Assembly: GCA_963839725.1 (NCBI GenBank) | Contig: CAWIWT010000018.1 | Span: forward strand, 1 to 64,000 | Source: Kumtagia sp963839725 | Lineage (GTDB): Bacteria > Pseudomonadota > Alphaproteobacteria > Rhizobiales > Rhizobiaceae | DNA length: 64,000 bases | Direction: 5' to 3' | Shown: positions 35,535-45,775 of the stretch, one piece after another | Numbering within the stretch: the stretch's first letter is position 1 | Layout: every line of letters starts with the position of its first letter | Position numbers and translations under genes: made by a program | The notes under the pieces: model-generated | The model's database searches: none | What the model was told of the DNA's origin: nothing | What the model saw: only the letters and a program-made list of their open reading frames with translations

Positions 35535-37963
35535 TGAGTGGCCCGTCTGAAAATCGGCGCAAGCCTGCGTTGATCGCGCGTCTTTACGCGACGACGGCGA
35601 TCGGCTGCACGCTGCTAGTCGGCGTGGCTAACTCTGGCGCATTTGCACAGGATGTCAGTGAGCTTGCGGAGCGTATGGATCGCGGAACGCCGAGCGATTC
35701 GCAGATGCTGCTCGAGGCGGACACGCTGGTCTATGACATCGATGCCGATTTGGTGTCTGCCGTAGGCGGCGTTCGCATCGAATACGGCGGCAACAAGCTC
35801 GTCGCCCAGAAGGTCAGCTACAACCGCAAGACGTCGCGCCTTGTTGCAACCGGCGGCGTGCAGATCATCGACAGTAGCGGCACGAAGATCTTTTCCGACG
35901 AGATCGACATCACCGACGATTTCTCGGATGGTTTTGTCAACGCGCTGCGTGTCGAGACGGCCGACAAGACCTATTTCGCAGCGGAAAGCGCCGAGCGGAA
36001 AGACAGCCTCGTGACCACCTTCAACAATGGCGTGTACACCGCCTGCGCGCCTTGCGAAGAACAGCCCGACCGCGCGCCGCCATGGCGCATCAAGGCCCGC
36101 AAGATCATCTGGAACGGCAAGACGAAGACCGTGCGCTTTGAGGATTCGCGTTTCGAATTCTTCGGGTTCCCGATTGCCAACCTGCCGGCCTTCGAGATTG
36201 CCGACCCAACTGTCAAGCGCAAAAGCGGTTTCCTGTTCCCCAGCATCAGCCGTGATTCCGATCTCGGCTATGGTTTGAGCGTCCCCTACTATTTTGCGCT
36301 ATCGCCGACTTACGACCTGACCGTGACCGGCACTGGTCTTACCGAACAAGGCTTTCTTGGCGAGGCCGAGTGGCGCCAGCGCTTCAACAATGGCCAATAC
36401 AGCCTGAAGATGGCCGGCATCTATCAGGCGGACCCTGGCGAGTTCGACGACAACACAGTCAACTCCGGTCCGGACGGCGACCCGAACCGCTTTCGCGGCA
36501 TGGTGGGAACGCAGGGTGAGTTCGACCTCAATCCACGTTGGAAGCTGGGCTGGGATATTCTCGCGCAAAGCGACAAGGATTTCTCGCGGACGTACAACAT
36601 CGAGGGCTACACGGAGTTCGTTCACCGCTCGGAAATTTATCTCACGGGCTTGAACGACCGGAATTTCTTCGACCTGAGCGGAATGCATTTCGAAGTTCAG
36701 GAAGACATCCTCAGCAGCAATTCGCTCTCGACGTCGCGGCAGCAGCCCTGGGTGCTTCCAAGTTTTGACTACAACTACTTTCCCGATGAACCGATTGCCG
36801 GCGGCGAGCTGCAGTTCAATTTGAACTCAAGGTCTATCTACCGCACGGAGTTGGACGACCGCACCTATGACAACGCGCTGGACGAACGCGGCAATCTGAT
36901 CCCGGGCATCGAAGACAACTCGACACGGCTCACGGCCGAAGCCGAGTGGAAGCGTTCCTTCATGACCGATGGCGGCCTCGTCGTCACGCCGCTGCTCGGC
37001 TTCCAGGGCGATACCACCTATGTCAACCAGTCGAACGACTCGATCGCCGCCCTGGATGCGATGGCAGCGCAGCCATCCACCGCTGCAGGGGTGGATCTAA
37101 GGTCAGCCTACTATCGCGCGATGCCGACCGCGGGCATGGAGATACGCTGGCCGGTACTGTTCTCCGACAGCAACGGGTCGCATGTGCTTGAGCCGATGGC
37201 GCAGTTGTTCGCACGCCCAGACGAACCGTTCGCGGACCGCTACAGCGTTCCCAACGAAGATGCGCAGAGCTTCGTGTTCGATGCCGCGACGCTGTTCGAG
37301 CGTGACAAATTCTCCGGTTATGATCGCATCGAGGGTGGCACGCGCGCCAATATCGGCCTGCGCTACAGCGGCAGTTTCGACAATGGCTGGGCGACCAACG
37401 CGCTGTTCGGTCAGTCCTATCAGATCGCCGGCGAAAATTCGTTCGCGTCGCCCGACTATGTGCATGTTGGCGCTTATTCCGGCCTGGAAACCCCAACCTC
37501 GGATTATGTTGGCCTTGTTGGCTTTGCCTCCCCGTTCGGCCTGTCGGCTTCGGTTAGCGGACGTTTTGACGAGCAGACATTCGAGTTGCGCCGTACGGAG
37601 GCAAAGGCCGGCTACTCGACCGGCGTCTTCAACCTGACCGGCAACTATACTTTCATCCAAGCTCAGCCGCTTTATGGATTCAGCGACGACCGTCACGAGG
37701 CCGGCGCAGGCGCGTCGTTGCGTTTCCATGAAAACTGGCGGGTTTTTGGCTCGGGCACATACGATCTCGATTCGCGGGTGCTGATCTCCGACTCGCTTGG
37801 CTTGGCCTATGACGACGAATGCTTTGCGTACGCGTTCACCATGTCGACGACGCGCGACGCGGATGAAGACGGCGATACCGAGCGCAAGTTCGGCTTCAGC
37901 GTTTCGCTCCGCACACTGGGCGACTTAGGCAACAACTCCGCGGGCACGGCGTTTACGCGTTAG
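35534..37963 (+). CDS. lptD: LPS assembly outer-membrane protein LptD
   Basis: A 809-residue outer-membrane barrel that inserts LPS. It has a signal peptide (cleavage after SGAFA), an N-terminal OstA domain (LLEADTLVYDIDADLVSAVGGVRIEYGG) and a C-terminal barrel with alternating hydrophobic strands. The two Cys at CAPCEE (about residue 172) and the C-terminal Cys in DDECFAYAF may form disulfides as in other LptD proteins. The GTG at 35534 overlaps the lptG stop. Confidence 0.94.
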   Translation: MSGPSENRRKPALIARLYATTAIGCTLLVGVANSGAFAQDVSELAERMDRGTPSDSQMLLEADTLVYDIDADLVSAVGGVRIEYGGNKLVAQKVSYNRKTSRLVATGGVQIIDSSGTKIFSDEIDITDDFSDGFVNALRVETADKTYFAAESAERKDSLVTTFNNGVYTACAPCEEQPDRAPPWRIKARKIIWNGKTKTVRFEDSRFEFFGFPIANLPAFEIADPTVKRKSGFLFPSISRDSDLGYGLSVPYYFALSPTYDLTVTGTGLTEQGFLGEAEWRQRFNNGQYSLKMAGIYQADPGEFDDNTVNSGPDGDPNRFRGMVGTQGEFDLNPRWKLGWDILAQSDKDFSRTYNIEGYTEFVHRSEIYLTGLNDRNFFDLSGMHFEVQEDILSSNSLSTSRQQPWVLPSFDYNYFPDEPIAGGELQFNLNSRSIYRTELDDRTYDNALDERGNLIPGIEDNSTRLTAEAEWKRSFMTDGGLVVTPLLGFQGDTTYVNQSNDSIAALDAMAAQPSTAAGVDLRSAYYRAMPTAGMEIRWPVLFSDSNGSHVLEPMAQLFARPDEPFADRYSVPNEDAQSFVFDAATLFERDKFSGYDRIEGGTRANIGLRYSGSFDNGWATNALFGQSYQIAGENSFASPDYVHVGAYSGLETPTSDYVGLVGFASPFGLSASVSGRFDEQTFELRRTEAKAGYSTGVFNLTGNYTFIQAQPLYGFSDDRHEAGAGASLRFHENWRVFGSGTYDLDSRVLISDSLGLAYDDECFAYAFTMSTTRDADEDGDTERKFGFSVSLRTLGDLGNNSAGTAFTR

Positions 37964-38062
37964 GCGTTGGGTTTTGGCGTCATTGTTTTGCCCCAGAATT
38001 CGGCCATTGGCAGGATTCAAAGTCTATCAATCGACTATTCTTGCACGTTGGGAACGGTTTCC

Positions 38063-38995
38063 GTGAGAAAAACTCTTCTGTCGCTAAATGTCGCACTGTT
38101 CACCGCAGTCACGGCAATAACTGTGTCGCTTCCGGTTTCTCAGGCGAGCGCAAGCGAGATCAAGTATGTGGTCAACGGCACGGCGGTCACGAATTTCGAC
38201 ATTCAACACCGGGTGGCCTTCCTGAAGCTGCAGCGCAAGAAGGGCAACCTCTCCAAGCTTGCCGCTGACGAGATGGTCGACCAGGCATTGCGGCAGAATG
38301 AGATGAAGCGGCTCGGCATCAGCGTACCGGAGGACGCGGTGAATGCGGCGTTTGCGCGCTTCGCCAAATCGAACAAGATGACGCCCAAGCAGCTCAGCAC
38401 TGTCATGAACCAATCGGGCGTCACCGAGCAGCATTTCAAGGAATATATCGGCACTCAGATGGGTTGGAACCAAGCGCTGTCGTCCCGCTACAAGTCTCAA
38501 GGCGGCGTCATGACGGAGCAGGATGCTGTCCGGAAGATGTTGGAACAGGGCGGCACCAAGCCAAGAGCGACCGAGTATACGCTACAGCAGGTGATTTTCG
38601 TCGTCCCGAAATCCGGCAATACCAATGTCGGCCAGCGCAAGCGCGAAGCGGACGCAATGCGCGCGCGTTTCAACGGCTGTGAAACCACCCGTCAGTTCGC
38701 AAAGGGCCTTATCGATGTGACTGTCCGCGACCTCGGGCGTGTATTGGCACCCGAGTTGCCGTCCGATTGGGCCGAGCAGATCAAAAACACCAAAATTGGC
38801 GGCGCCACACCTGTTCGACAAACAGACCGTGGTCTTGAATTCATCGGCATCTGCAAGACGCGCGAGGTTTCGGACGACCGCGCCGCCAAATCGGTTTTCG
38901 AGGCCGAGGCAGGCAATGAAGACCAGCAGGGCGAGGAACTCGACAAGAAGTACATCGCCGAGCTGCGCCAGCGCGCCAAGATCACCGAACGATAG
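38063..38995 (+). CDS. SurA-like periplasmic chaperone/peptidyl-prolyl isomerase
   Basis: About 310 residues with a signal peptide (VRKTLLSLNVALFTAVTAI...QASA) and a SurA N-terminal domain (IKYVVNGTAVTNFDIQHRVAFLKLQ, EMVDQALRQNEMKRLGI). A parvulin-like region follows but is weak, so isomerase activity is doubtful. SurA escorts outer-membrane proteins including LptD, encoded just upstream. I chose the GTG at 38063 because the signal peptide begins there; the frame is open to 37967. Confidence 0.85.
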   Translation: MRKTLLSLNVALFTAVTAITVSLPVSQASASEIKYVVNGTAVTNFDIQHRVAFLKLQRKKGNLSKLAADEMVDQALRQNEMKRLGISVPEDAVNAAFARFAKSNKMTPKQLSTVMNQSGVTEQHFKEYIGTQMGWNQALSSRYKSQGGVMTEQDAVRKMLEQGGTKPRATEYTLQQVIFVVPKSGNTNVGQRKREADAMRARFNGCETTRQFAKGLIDVTVRDLGRVLAPELPSDWAEQIKNTKIGGATPVRQTDRGLEFIGICKTREVSDDRAAKSVFEAEAGNEDQQGEELDKKYIAELRQRAKITER

Positions 38996-39064
38996 GGCGC
39001 GGGACGGGTTGCCGCTGTCGTCAGAACGACCAGTCCTTGAGCCGGCGTCTACATCGGTGAGCGC

Positions 39065-39895
39065 GTGACAGTTTCGCATGACGGCCTGCCGCCGCTGCGC
39101 GAGGTGATCGAACAGCATGGGCTTCATGCCCGCAAGGCGCTTGGCCAGAATTTCCTGCTCGACCTCAACCTGACGGGAAAGATCGCGCGCGCCGCCGGCG
39201 ATCTTGTGGATCACACTGTCATTGAAGTCGGGCCAGGCCCAGGCGGGCTCACCCGCGCCCTGCTGTCGAATGGTGCAAAGCGCGTCGTGGCCATCGAGCG
39301 CGACGAGCGCTGCCTAGCCGCGCTGGCCGAGATCAGCGCCCACTATCCGGGCCGGCTGCAGGTTGTTTCCGCCGATGCGCTCAAGGTCGACATGGCTGAT
39401 CTCACCAAAGGCGAGCCGACCAAGATCGTCGCCAACCTGCCTTACAATGTCGGCACCGAATTGCTGATCAGGTGGCTGGCGACGTCCGAATGGCCACCGT
39501 TCTATCAGTCGCTCACCTTGATGTTCCAGAAAGAAGTCGCCGAGCGCATCGTAGCGCGGCCGGGCGCTGACGCGTATGGACGGCTCGGCGTGCTTGCAGG
39601 ATGGCGTACCGACGCGCGCATAGCCTTTGACGTGCCGGCGCGGGCGTTCACGCCGCCACCAAAAGTCACATCATCGGTCGTTCACCTTGTGCCGCGCCCT
39701 GCTCCAGTTGCGGCCGATATCCGGAGGCTGGAGCGCGCCACCGAGGCCGCCTTCGGCCAGCGCCGCAAGATGCTGCGGCAAAGCCTGAAAAGCCTGGGCG
39801 GCGAGACGCTGCTACAACGCGTCGGCATCGATCCGACGCGGCGGGCTGAAACGCTGAGTGTCGAGGAGTTCGTAAGGCTTGCGAACGCTGTCTAA
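39065..39895 (+). CDS. rsmA: 16S rRNA dimethyladenosine transferase RsmA (KsgA)
   Basis: A 276-residue methyltransferase that dimethylates A1518 and A1519 of 16S rRNA. ARKALGQNFLLDLNL, the SAM motif VIEVGPGPGGLTRALL and the catalytic NLPYNVGTELL are clear. GTG start at 39065, only 69 nt after the SurA-like gene; in most Rhizobiales pdxA lies in between. Confidence 0.96.
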   Translation: MTVSHDGLPPLREVIEQHGLHARKALGQNFLLDLNLTGKIARAAGDLVDHTVIEVGPGPGGLTRALLSNGAKRVVAIERDERCLAALAEISAHYPGRLQVVSADALKVDMADLTKGEPTKIVANLPYNVGTELLIRWLATSEWPPFYQSLTLMFQKEVAERIVARPGADAYGRLGVLAGWRTDARIAFDVPARAFTPPPKVTSSVVHLVPRPAPVAADIRRLERATEAAFGQRRKMLRQSLKSLGGETLLQRVGIDPTRRAETLSVEEFVRLANAV

Positions 39896-40217
39896 AGCGT
39901 GTTGTGCAATTGACCGGATTCAGCCGATTGCGGTAAACGGCATCTCCACCGGTCATCAACTCTGAAGATGGTGATTGGCGTCAGTATCGATGGTGATCTG
40001 CCCGCTCCCCGAACCATGCGTGGGTTTTGATTGGCGCACAGCGGAATTGACGGCGTCATTCCGGGCAACCGAGCGTAGCGAGGGCAGGCCCGGGATCCAA
40101 CGTAAAAGTCGCCGAAGGCGCTTTGCCCAACGCCAATCGTCACCCTATTGAGTTGATGACGCGGTTGACCTGGATACGATAAAACGCGACCTGCTTTGGA
40201 AAACGTGAGCCGGAGCC
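39896..40217. other. Convergent intergenic region with a palindromic repeat
   Basis: Between rsmA and gmk. It carries ATTCCGGG...CCCGGGAT (about 40060-40098) around an AGCGTAGCGAGGGCAGG core, a type of short palindrome dispersed in rhizobial genomes. No gene. Confidence 0.4.
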
Positions 40218-40871
40218 TCAGGCCCTCTCGTCAAGAAGCCCCGAAACGAAATCGAACAAGCCAAGGCTGCGGTCACGGCGGAGGCGTTCGGCGGCCACTA
40301 TCGCGCGAACCTCGGAGAAAGCCCGGTCGAGGTCGCTGTTGACCACCACATAGTCATAGTCGCGCCAGTGCTCGATCTCCTGCCGCGCATTTTCAAGACG
40401 GCGCGCAATCGCTTCCTCCGTATCCTCGGCGCGGCGCCTTAGGCGGCTTTTCAGCTCGCTCATGGACGGCGGCAGGATGAAGATAGAGACGATGTCGGCG
40501 CGCATCTTTTCCTTGAGTTGCAGGGCCCCTTGCCAATCGATGTCGAACAGCATGTCGCGGCCGTCGGCCATCGCCGCTTCGACAGGCTCGCGCGGGGTCG
40601 CGTAGAAATTGCCGTGCACCTCAGCCCATTCAAGCAGAGCATCGGTATCGCGCAGACGCTCGAACTCGCGCAGGGAAACGAAGCGATAGTGCACGCCATC
40701 GATCTCACTGCCACGGCGGGCGCGTGTCGTTACACTAACCGACAGGCTTAGCGCATGATCGCTCTCAAGCAGATTGCGCGCGATGGTGGATTTACCGGCC
40801 CCGGACGGCGAGGAAAGCACAAGCATCAGCCCGCGGCGGCGAATGCCTGCAGAAATCAGTCCCGCGACCAT
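40218..40871 (-). CDS. gmk: Guanylate kinase
   Basis: A 217-residue enzyme that phosphorylates GMP to GDP. P-loop LSSPSGAGKSTIA, GMP-binding SVTTRARRGSEIDGVHYRFV and the YVVVNSDLDRAF region are present. It lies 3 nt downstream of yicC; yicC-gmk is a conserved pair. Confidence 0.95.
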   Translation of the reverse strand: MVAGLISAGIRRRGLMLVLSSPSGAGKSTIARNLLESDHALSLSVSVTTRARRGSEIDGVHYRFVSLREFERLRDTDALLEWAEVHGNFYATPREPVEAAMADGRDMLFDIDWQGALQLKEKMRADIVSIFILPPSMSELKSRLRRRAEDTEEAIARRLENARQEIEHWRDYDYVVVNSDLDRAFSEVRAIVAAERLRRDRSLGLFDFVSGLLDERA

Positions 40872-40874
40872 CCC

Positions 40875-41765
40875 CTACTCCAAATTCTGCACCTGTTCGC
40901 GAAACTGATCCACAACCGCTTTCAGCGCGAGGCCGATGGCGGTCACAGTCGCGGCATTGGACTTTGAACACAACGTATTTGATTCGCGGTTAAATTCCTG
41001 CGCCAGGAAATCGAGCTTGCGCCCGATCGGACCGCCGGCAGCCAGCAGCGCGCGGCCGGAGGAAACATGGGTCGTCAGCCTGTCGATCTCCTCGCGAATG
41101 TCGGCCTTGGTCGCCAGGAACGCCGCTTCCATATAGAGGCGGCTCTCATCCAAACCCGCCGAGGCGTCCATAAGCACCGCCACCTGTTCGGCCAATCGTG
41201 CGCGAATGGCCGTGGCGTCACGCGACGGATCCGCTTCGGCCCTCGCCGTCAAGGTTGCAATCATGTCGATATGGCCGAGCAGGACGATCCGCAACGCCTC
41301 GCCTTCAACCTGACGAGCGGTTTCCAGATCGGCGATGGAGCGCTCGAGGACTTCGAGGACTGCGCCATCCAGGGCCGTCCGTTCCTCTTCCGTCTCAACG
41401 GTGTCCGGGAAATCCATCACGCCGCGCAGCGCGAGCAGGCCATCGGCCCGGGCGGGTGCGAGCTTGAACTCTTCCTCAAGACGCTTCGCCAAACCCGCGA
41501 CTTCCTTGAGGAAAGCCTCGTTGACGACAGGCTGTGCAGACGATCCGCCAATTCGGCTCAGCGTCAGAGTCGCCTGGAAATTGCCGCGCGAAAAGCGCCT
41601 CTGGAGAACCTGGCGTATTGCCGGCTCGAGGCGCTCCGTGCCGGGCGGCAATCTCAGCCGAATCTCGGCCGATTTGCCGTTCACCGACTTCAGTTCCCAG
41701 GCAATAGCCGTCGCGTCTTTCTCGCCTGCGGCACGGGAAAAGCCGGTCATGCTTTGAAGCTTCAT
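40875..41765 (-). CDS. YicC/YloC family endoribonuclease
   Basis: A 296-residue protein starting MTGFSRAAGEKD after MKLQS, with WELKSVNGKSAEIRLRLPPG and the C-terminal DUF1732 stretch (IGRKLDFLAQEFNRESNTLCSKSN). YicC proteins cleave RNA and are linked to sRNA turnover and stationary-phase survival. Directly upstream of gmk on the same transcript. Confidence 0.93.
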   Translation of the reverse strand: MKLQSMTGFSRAAGEKDATAIAWELKSVNGKSAEIRLRLPPGTERLEPAIRQVLQRRFSRGNFQATLTLSRIGGSSAQPVVNEAFLKEVAGLAKRLEEEFKLAPARADGLLALRGVMDFPDTVETEEERTALDGAVLEVLERSIADLETARQVEGEALRIVLLGHIDMIATLTARAEADPSRDATAIRARLAEQVAVLMDASAGLDESRLYMEAAFLATKADIREEIDRLTTHVSSGRALLAAGGPIGRKLDFLAQEFNRESNTLCSKSNAATVTAIGLALKAVVDQFREQVQNLE

Positions 41766-41877
41766 GGCAGCCGTCCCCCTCGCGACCGGTCAACGCCACT
41801 TCCTGCCCTCTAACGTGGGAGGACATCCCGTCTTAGCGATAGTCGGTCTCGATTGAGGCGTCCAGTCATTCACACTG

Positions 41878-43050
41878 TTACTGCGCGGTATTTGCTTCCC
41901 CGCCCGCATCCTCAGACTGCTGCTTCTGCACCGCGCGCCAGCGAGCAACATTCTTGTTGTGCTCTTCAAGCGTCTTGGCGAAGACATGGCCACCGGTGCC
42001 ATCCGCGACGAAGTAAAGATCGTCCGTCTGCGCCGGGTTAGCCACGGCCTCGAGCGCAGCGCGACCCGGATTTGCAATCGGCGTCGGCGGTAAGCCGTTG
42101 ATCACATAGGTATTGTACGGTGTCGGCTTCTCAATGTCGGACTGGTAGATCGGACGATCCGCTGGTTTCCCGGCGCCGCCGAAGATTCCATATATGATCG
42201 TCGGATCGGACTGCAGCCGCATCTTCTTGCGCAAGCGGTTGAGGAACACCGACGCAACGCGCGGGCGCTCGTCATTGATGCCTGTTTCCTTCTCGACGAT
42301 CGAAGCCAGCGTCACGAACTCGTTGACGTCATCGATCAGCAAGTCCGGGGACCGCTTCGCCCAAACCTCGTCAATCAGCTCTTTCTGTTGCGACTGCATC
42401 TTTGCGATCATGGCCTTGCGGTCGGCGCCGCGCGTAAACCGCTGCGTGTCCGCGGCAAGGCTGCCTTCCGGCGGGATATCCGTCGGCATGGCACCGCTCA
42501 GCGCCGGCTCATCGGCGATCCGCTTGAAAGCCTGTGTAATGGTCAGGCCCTCAGGAATTGTCAGTGAGTACATGATCGACTTGCCGCTCTGCAGCAACTG
42601 CATTACCTCGCGCATCGACATGCCCGGCTTGATCTCATATTCGCCGGCCTTCATCGATTCCTCGCCGCCATAGGTGCGGTAGCCAAGTTGAAAGATCACC
42701 GAATCGGCGATGATGCCTTCATCTTCAAGGCCGGCGGCAATTTGGCCGGTGCCTTGACCTGGCTTCACGAGAAATGTCCGTGCGACGGTCGCCGGTCCGG
42801 GCCCCTCGAATTCACGTTTGCCGAAAAAGATCAAGATGAAGGCGACGATCACGATCATCACCAGAAGCGACATCAGGAAGTTCATGAAGACGACGATCTG
42901 GCTGCGCGACGCACGCGAACGCTTGGCGCTCGGCGGCGGCGGAGCGCCAGCTTCGGGGCTAAGGACCTCGTTCGCGGTCTTCGGCACAACCGTCTCGGGC
43001 GCTTCGGTTCGACGGCCAAATTCAACCGTGTCGCTCTGGATGTCGCTCAT
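41878..43050 (-). CDS. mltG: Endolytic murein transglycosylase MltG
   Basis: A 390-residue protein with a cytoplasmic N-terminus, one membrane segment at about residues 52-75 (FMNFLMSLLVMIVIVAFILIF) and a periplasmic YceG domain. The catalytic Glu is in LASIVEKETGINDERP; YNTYVINGLPPTPIANPG is the family's C-terminal motif. MltG cuts nascent glycan chains and sets their length. It follows fabF in the same direction; a fabF-mltG pairing is common. Confidence 0.94.
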   Translation of the reverse strand: MSDIQSDTVEFGRRTEAPETVVPKTANEVLSPEAGAPPPPSAKRSRASRSQIVVFMNFLMSLLVMIVIVAFILIFFGKREFEGPGPATVARTFLVKPGQGTGQIAAGLEDEGIIADSVIFQLGYRTYGGEESMKAGEYEIKPGMSMREVMQLLQSGKSIMYSLTIPEGLTITQAFKRIADEPALSGAMPTDIPPEGSLAADTQRFTRGADRKAMIAKMQSQQKELIDEVWAKRSPDLLIDDVNEFVTLASIVEKETGINDERPRVASVFLNRLRKKMRLQSDPTIIYGIFGGAGKPADRPIYQSDIEKPTPYNTYVINGLPPTPIANPGRAALEAVANPAQTDDLYFVADGTGGHVFAKTLEEHNKNVARWRAVQKQQSEDAGGEANTAQ

Positions 43051-43242
43051 TGTCTCAATCTACCTGATGTTCGCGCGGCCAGACCAAGGGTCTGTGGGAT
43101 ACGCGTCTTGGAACGCGGCATTCGCGAGAATCGCTCATCTGGCGTCGCGCTTACTCGAAAGGCGTAACTTCAAACCTGATACTCAACCGACCCTAGCCTG
43201 GATTATGGCAAAATTCCCGGCAGGCCGGGCTGTTGGCTGAAC

Positions 43243-44505
43243 TCAGCTGTTGAAGCGCTGGAAGACGAGTGAGGCGTTGGTGCCGCCGAAGCCGAAGGAA
43301 TTCGACAGTGCTACATTCACCTCGCGTTTCCGCGACTTGTGCGGCACGAGATCGATAGCCGTCTCGCGCTCGGGATTGTCGAGATTAACGGTCGGCGGCA
43401 CGATATTGTCGCGAATCGCCAGAACCGAGAAAATCGCTTCCGCCGCTCCGGCCGCTCCAAGCAGATGACCGATCGCCGATTTCGTTGACGACATCGAAAT
43501 CTTCGATGCCGCATTGCCGACCAGACGCTCCACAGCGCCTAGCTCGATCGTATCAGCCATCGTCGAGGTGCCATGAGCGTTGATGTAGTCGAGATCGGCG
43601 GGCGCCAGCCCTGCGCGCTTGACCGCAGCAGTCATGCAGCGGAATGCGCCGTCGCCATTCTCCGCCGGGGCAGTGATGTGGTAGGCGTCGCCTGTGAGAC
43701 CGTAGCCCACGACTTCGGCATAGATTGTGACGCCCCGCGCCTTGGCATGTTCAAGCTCTTCGAGCACAACCACACCGGCACCCTCGCCCATGACGAAACC
43801 GTCACGGTCCTTGTCAAACGGACGCGAGGCTGTCTGCGGCGCATCGTTGCGATCGGTCGAAAGCGCGCGGCAGGCGGCAAAGCCGGCGAGCGACAGACGC
43901 GTGACCGGCGCTTCCGCGCCACCTGCCACCATCACGTCGGCGTCACCGAACATGATCAGGCGCGCCGCGTCACCGATCGCGTGAGCACCGGTCGAACAAG
44001 CCGTAACCACGGCATGATTCGGCCCCTTCAGCCCATGACGGATCGAAACCTGTCCGGAAACGAGATTGATGATATTGCCGGGAATGAAAAACGGGCTGAT
44101 GCGGCGCGGTCCCCGCTCTTTGAGCAGAAGCGCATTGTCGGCAATACCATCAATGCCGCCAATGCCGGAGCCGATCATCACGCCGGTGGCGTTGCGATCC
44201 TCGTCCGACTTCGGCTCCCAGCCGGAATCTTTCAGCGCTTCGTCGGCAGCCGCGATACCGTAGAGGATGAAGTCGCCGATCTTGCGCAATTCCTTCGGCT
44301 CAAGATAGGCCTCGGGATTGAAGCTATTGTCGCTTCCATCGCCTCGCGGAATAACATGCGCGATCTTGCAGGGAAGATCTTCGGTCTGGAACCCGGTCAC
44401 CTGCCGGCACGCACTCTTGCCGGCAATAATCTGGGCCCAGCCATGTTCGTAGCCGACGCCGAACGGCGACAGCAACCCCAAACCTGTGACTACGACGCGT
44501 CTCAT
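43243..44505 (-). CDS. fabF: Beta-ketoacyl-ACP synthase II
   Basis: A 420-residue condensing enzyme that elongates fatty acyl chains with malonyl-ACP. The catalytic Cys is in VTACSTGAHAIG and the two His in NAHGTSTM and KSAIGHLLGAAGAAE. I chose 44505 (MRRVVVTGLG), 6 nt after GGGAG; an ATG 27 nt upstream is possible. It is 37 nt downstream of acpP. Confidence 0.96.
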   Translation of the reverse strand: MRRVVVTGLGLLSPFGVGYEHGWAQIIAGKSACRQVTGFQTEDLPCKIAHVIPRGDGSDNSFNPEAYLEPKELRKIGDFILYGIAAADEALKDSGWEPKSDEDRNATGVMIGSGIGGIDGIADNALLLKERGPRRISPFFIPGNIINLVSGQVSIRHGLKGPNHAVVTACSTGAHAIGDAARLIMFGDADVMVAGGAEAPVTRLSLAGFAACRALSTDRNDAPQTASRPFDKDRDGFVMGEGAGVVVLEELEHAKARGVTIYAEVVGYGLTGDAYHITAPAENGDGAFRCMTAAVKRAGLAPADLDYINAHGTSTMADTIELGAVERLVGNAASKISMSSTKSAIGHLLGAAGAAEAIFSVLAIRDNIVPPTVNLDNPERETAIDLVPHKSRKREVNVALSNSFGFGGTNASLVFQRFNS

Positions 44506-44542
44506 CGTAGTCTCCCGACGCGCCGACGACATGGAATAACGA

Positions 44543-44779
44543 TCAGGCCGAAGCTTTGTCGATATACTTCACGGCGTCGCCGACCGTGAGGATGGTCTCG
44601 GCAGCATCGTCCGGAATTTCAACGCCGAACTCTTCTTCGAAAGCCATGACGAGTTCCACCGTGTCCAGGCTGTCCGCGCCCAGGTCATCGATGAAGCTCG
44701 CGGCTTCGGTCACTTTGTCGGCTTCAACGCCGAGATGCTCGACCACGATCTTCTTGACGCGCTCTGCGGTGTCACTCAT
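44543..44779 (-). CDS. acpP: Acyl carrier protein
   Basis: A 78-residue acidic carrier. The phosphopantetheine Ser is in LGADSLDTVELVMAFEEEFG. It carries growing acyl chains to FabF, FabG and FabD, encoded around it. The 221 nt between it and fabG probably contain its own promoter, as is usual for this abundant protein. Confidence 0.97.
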   Translation of the reverse strand: MSDTAERVKKIVVEHLGVEADKVTEAASFIDDLGADSLDTVELVMAFEEEFGVEIPDDAAETILTVGDAVKYIDKASA

Positions 44780-45000
44780 GTTTGCTTCCTTCGTCTCAGT
44801 TTGTGTGCCTTCGTTAGCGGGCGCCTTGCCGCTAATCAAGTTGAAAGATCGTATTTGCCGGAAAGCGGTCCGCCGCGATCCGGAAATGCGCTTTAAGCGC
44901 GCCTGCGACTGGCGCATTACACGAAAATCCGGGGGCGTCCAAGGCGAAAAACCCCAGAAAATGGCGTTATCAAACCAGCCCGTGCCAGCAAACCGCCACG

Positions 45001-45738
45001 TCAAATCATCGCCATGCCGCCATTCACGTGAATGGTCTGGCCAGTGACGTAAGCCGCCTCGGGCGACGCCAGGAACGCCACCGCGGCGGCAACTTCATTG
45101 CCGGTCCCCATCCGCTTGGATGGAATGGCGTTCATGATCGCTTCTTTCTGCTTGTCGTTCAACTTGCCGGTCATCGCCGATTCGATGAAACCGGGGGCCA
45201 CGCAGTTGACCGTTACGTTGCGCGTGGCGATTTCCTGGGCGAGCGACTTCGTGAAACCGATCATGCCGGCTTTGGAAGCGCAGTAATTCGCCTGTCCCGG
45301 ATTGCCGGTAACGCCGACCACCGAGGTGATGTTGATGATGCGGCCATTGCGGCGGCGCATCATCGGATGCGTCAGCTCGCGCGTCAGGCGGAACACAGCC
45401 GTCAGATTGACCTCGATTACTGCATCCCAATCGGCGTCCGACATGCGCACGAACAGGCCGTCCTTGGTGATACCGGCATTGTTGACGAGAATATCGACGC
45501 CTTCCAGATCCGCCTCGGCTTTCTGGCCGAGCACCCTGACCTCGGCGCGGCTCGTCAGGTCGGCGGGGAACAGCTTAACCCGGTCGCCAAGGTCGGCAGC
45601 GAGCGCCTCGAGCTTTTCGACGCGGGTGCCATGCAAGCCGACGATCGCGCCCTGCGCATGAAGGATACGGGCAATCGCCTCGCCAATTCCGCCGCTCGCG
45701 CCCGTGACGAGTGCCTTTTTATCAGTCAGTTCGAACAT
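45001..45738 (-). CDS. fabG: 3-oxoacyl-ACP reductase
   Basis: A 245-residue SDR that reduces 3-oxoacyl-ACP with NADPH. TGASGGIGEAIA is the cofactor loop; Ser in NITSVVG and ANYCASKAG supply the Ser-Tyr-Lys triad; NNAGITKDGLF is typical of FabG. It is separated from fabD by a toxin-antitoxin pair. Confidence 0.96.
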   Translation of the reverse strand: MFELTDKKALVTGASGGIGEAIARILHAQGAIVGLHGTRVEKLEALAADLGDRVKLFPADLTSRAEVRVLGQKAEADLEGVDILVNNAGITKDGLFVRMSDADWDAVIEVNLTAVFRLTRELTHPMMRRRNGRIINITSVVGVTGNPGQANYCASKAGMIGFTKSLAQEIATRNVTVNCVAPGFIESAMTGKLNDKQKEAIMNAIPSKRMGTGNEVAAAVAFLASPEAAYVTGQTIHVNGGMAMI

Positions 45739-45775
45739 ATTCTTGTCATCCCTTGGGGACCAGCCATCTCGCCGG

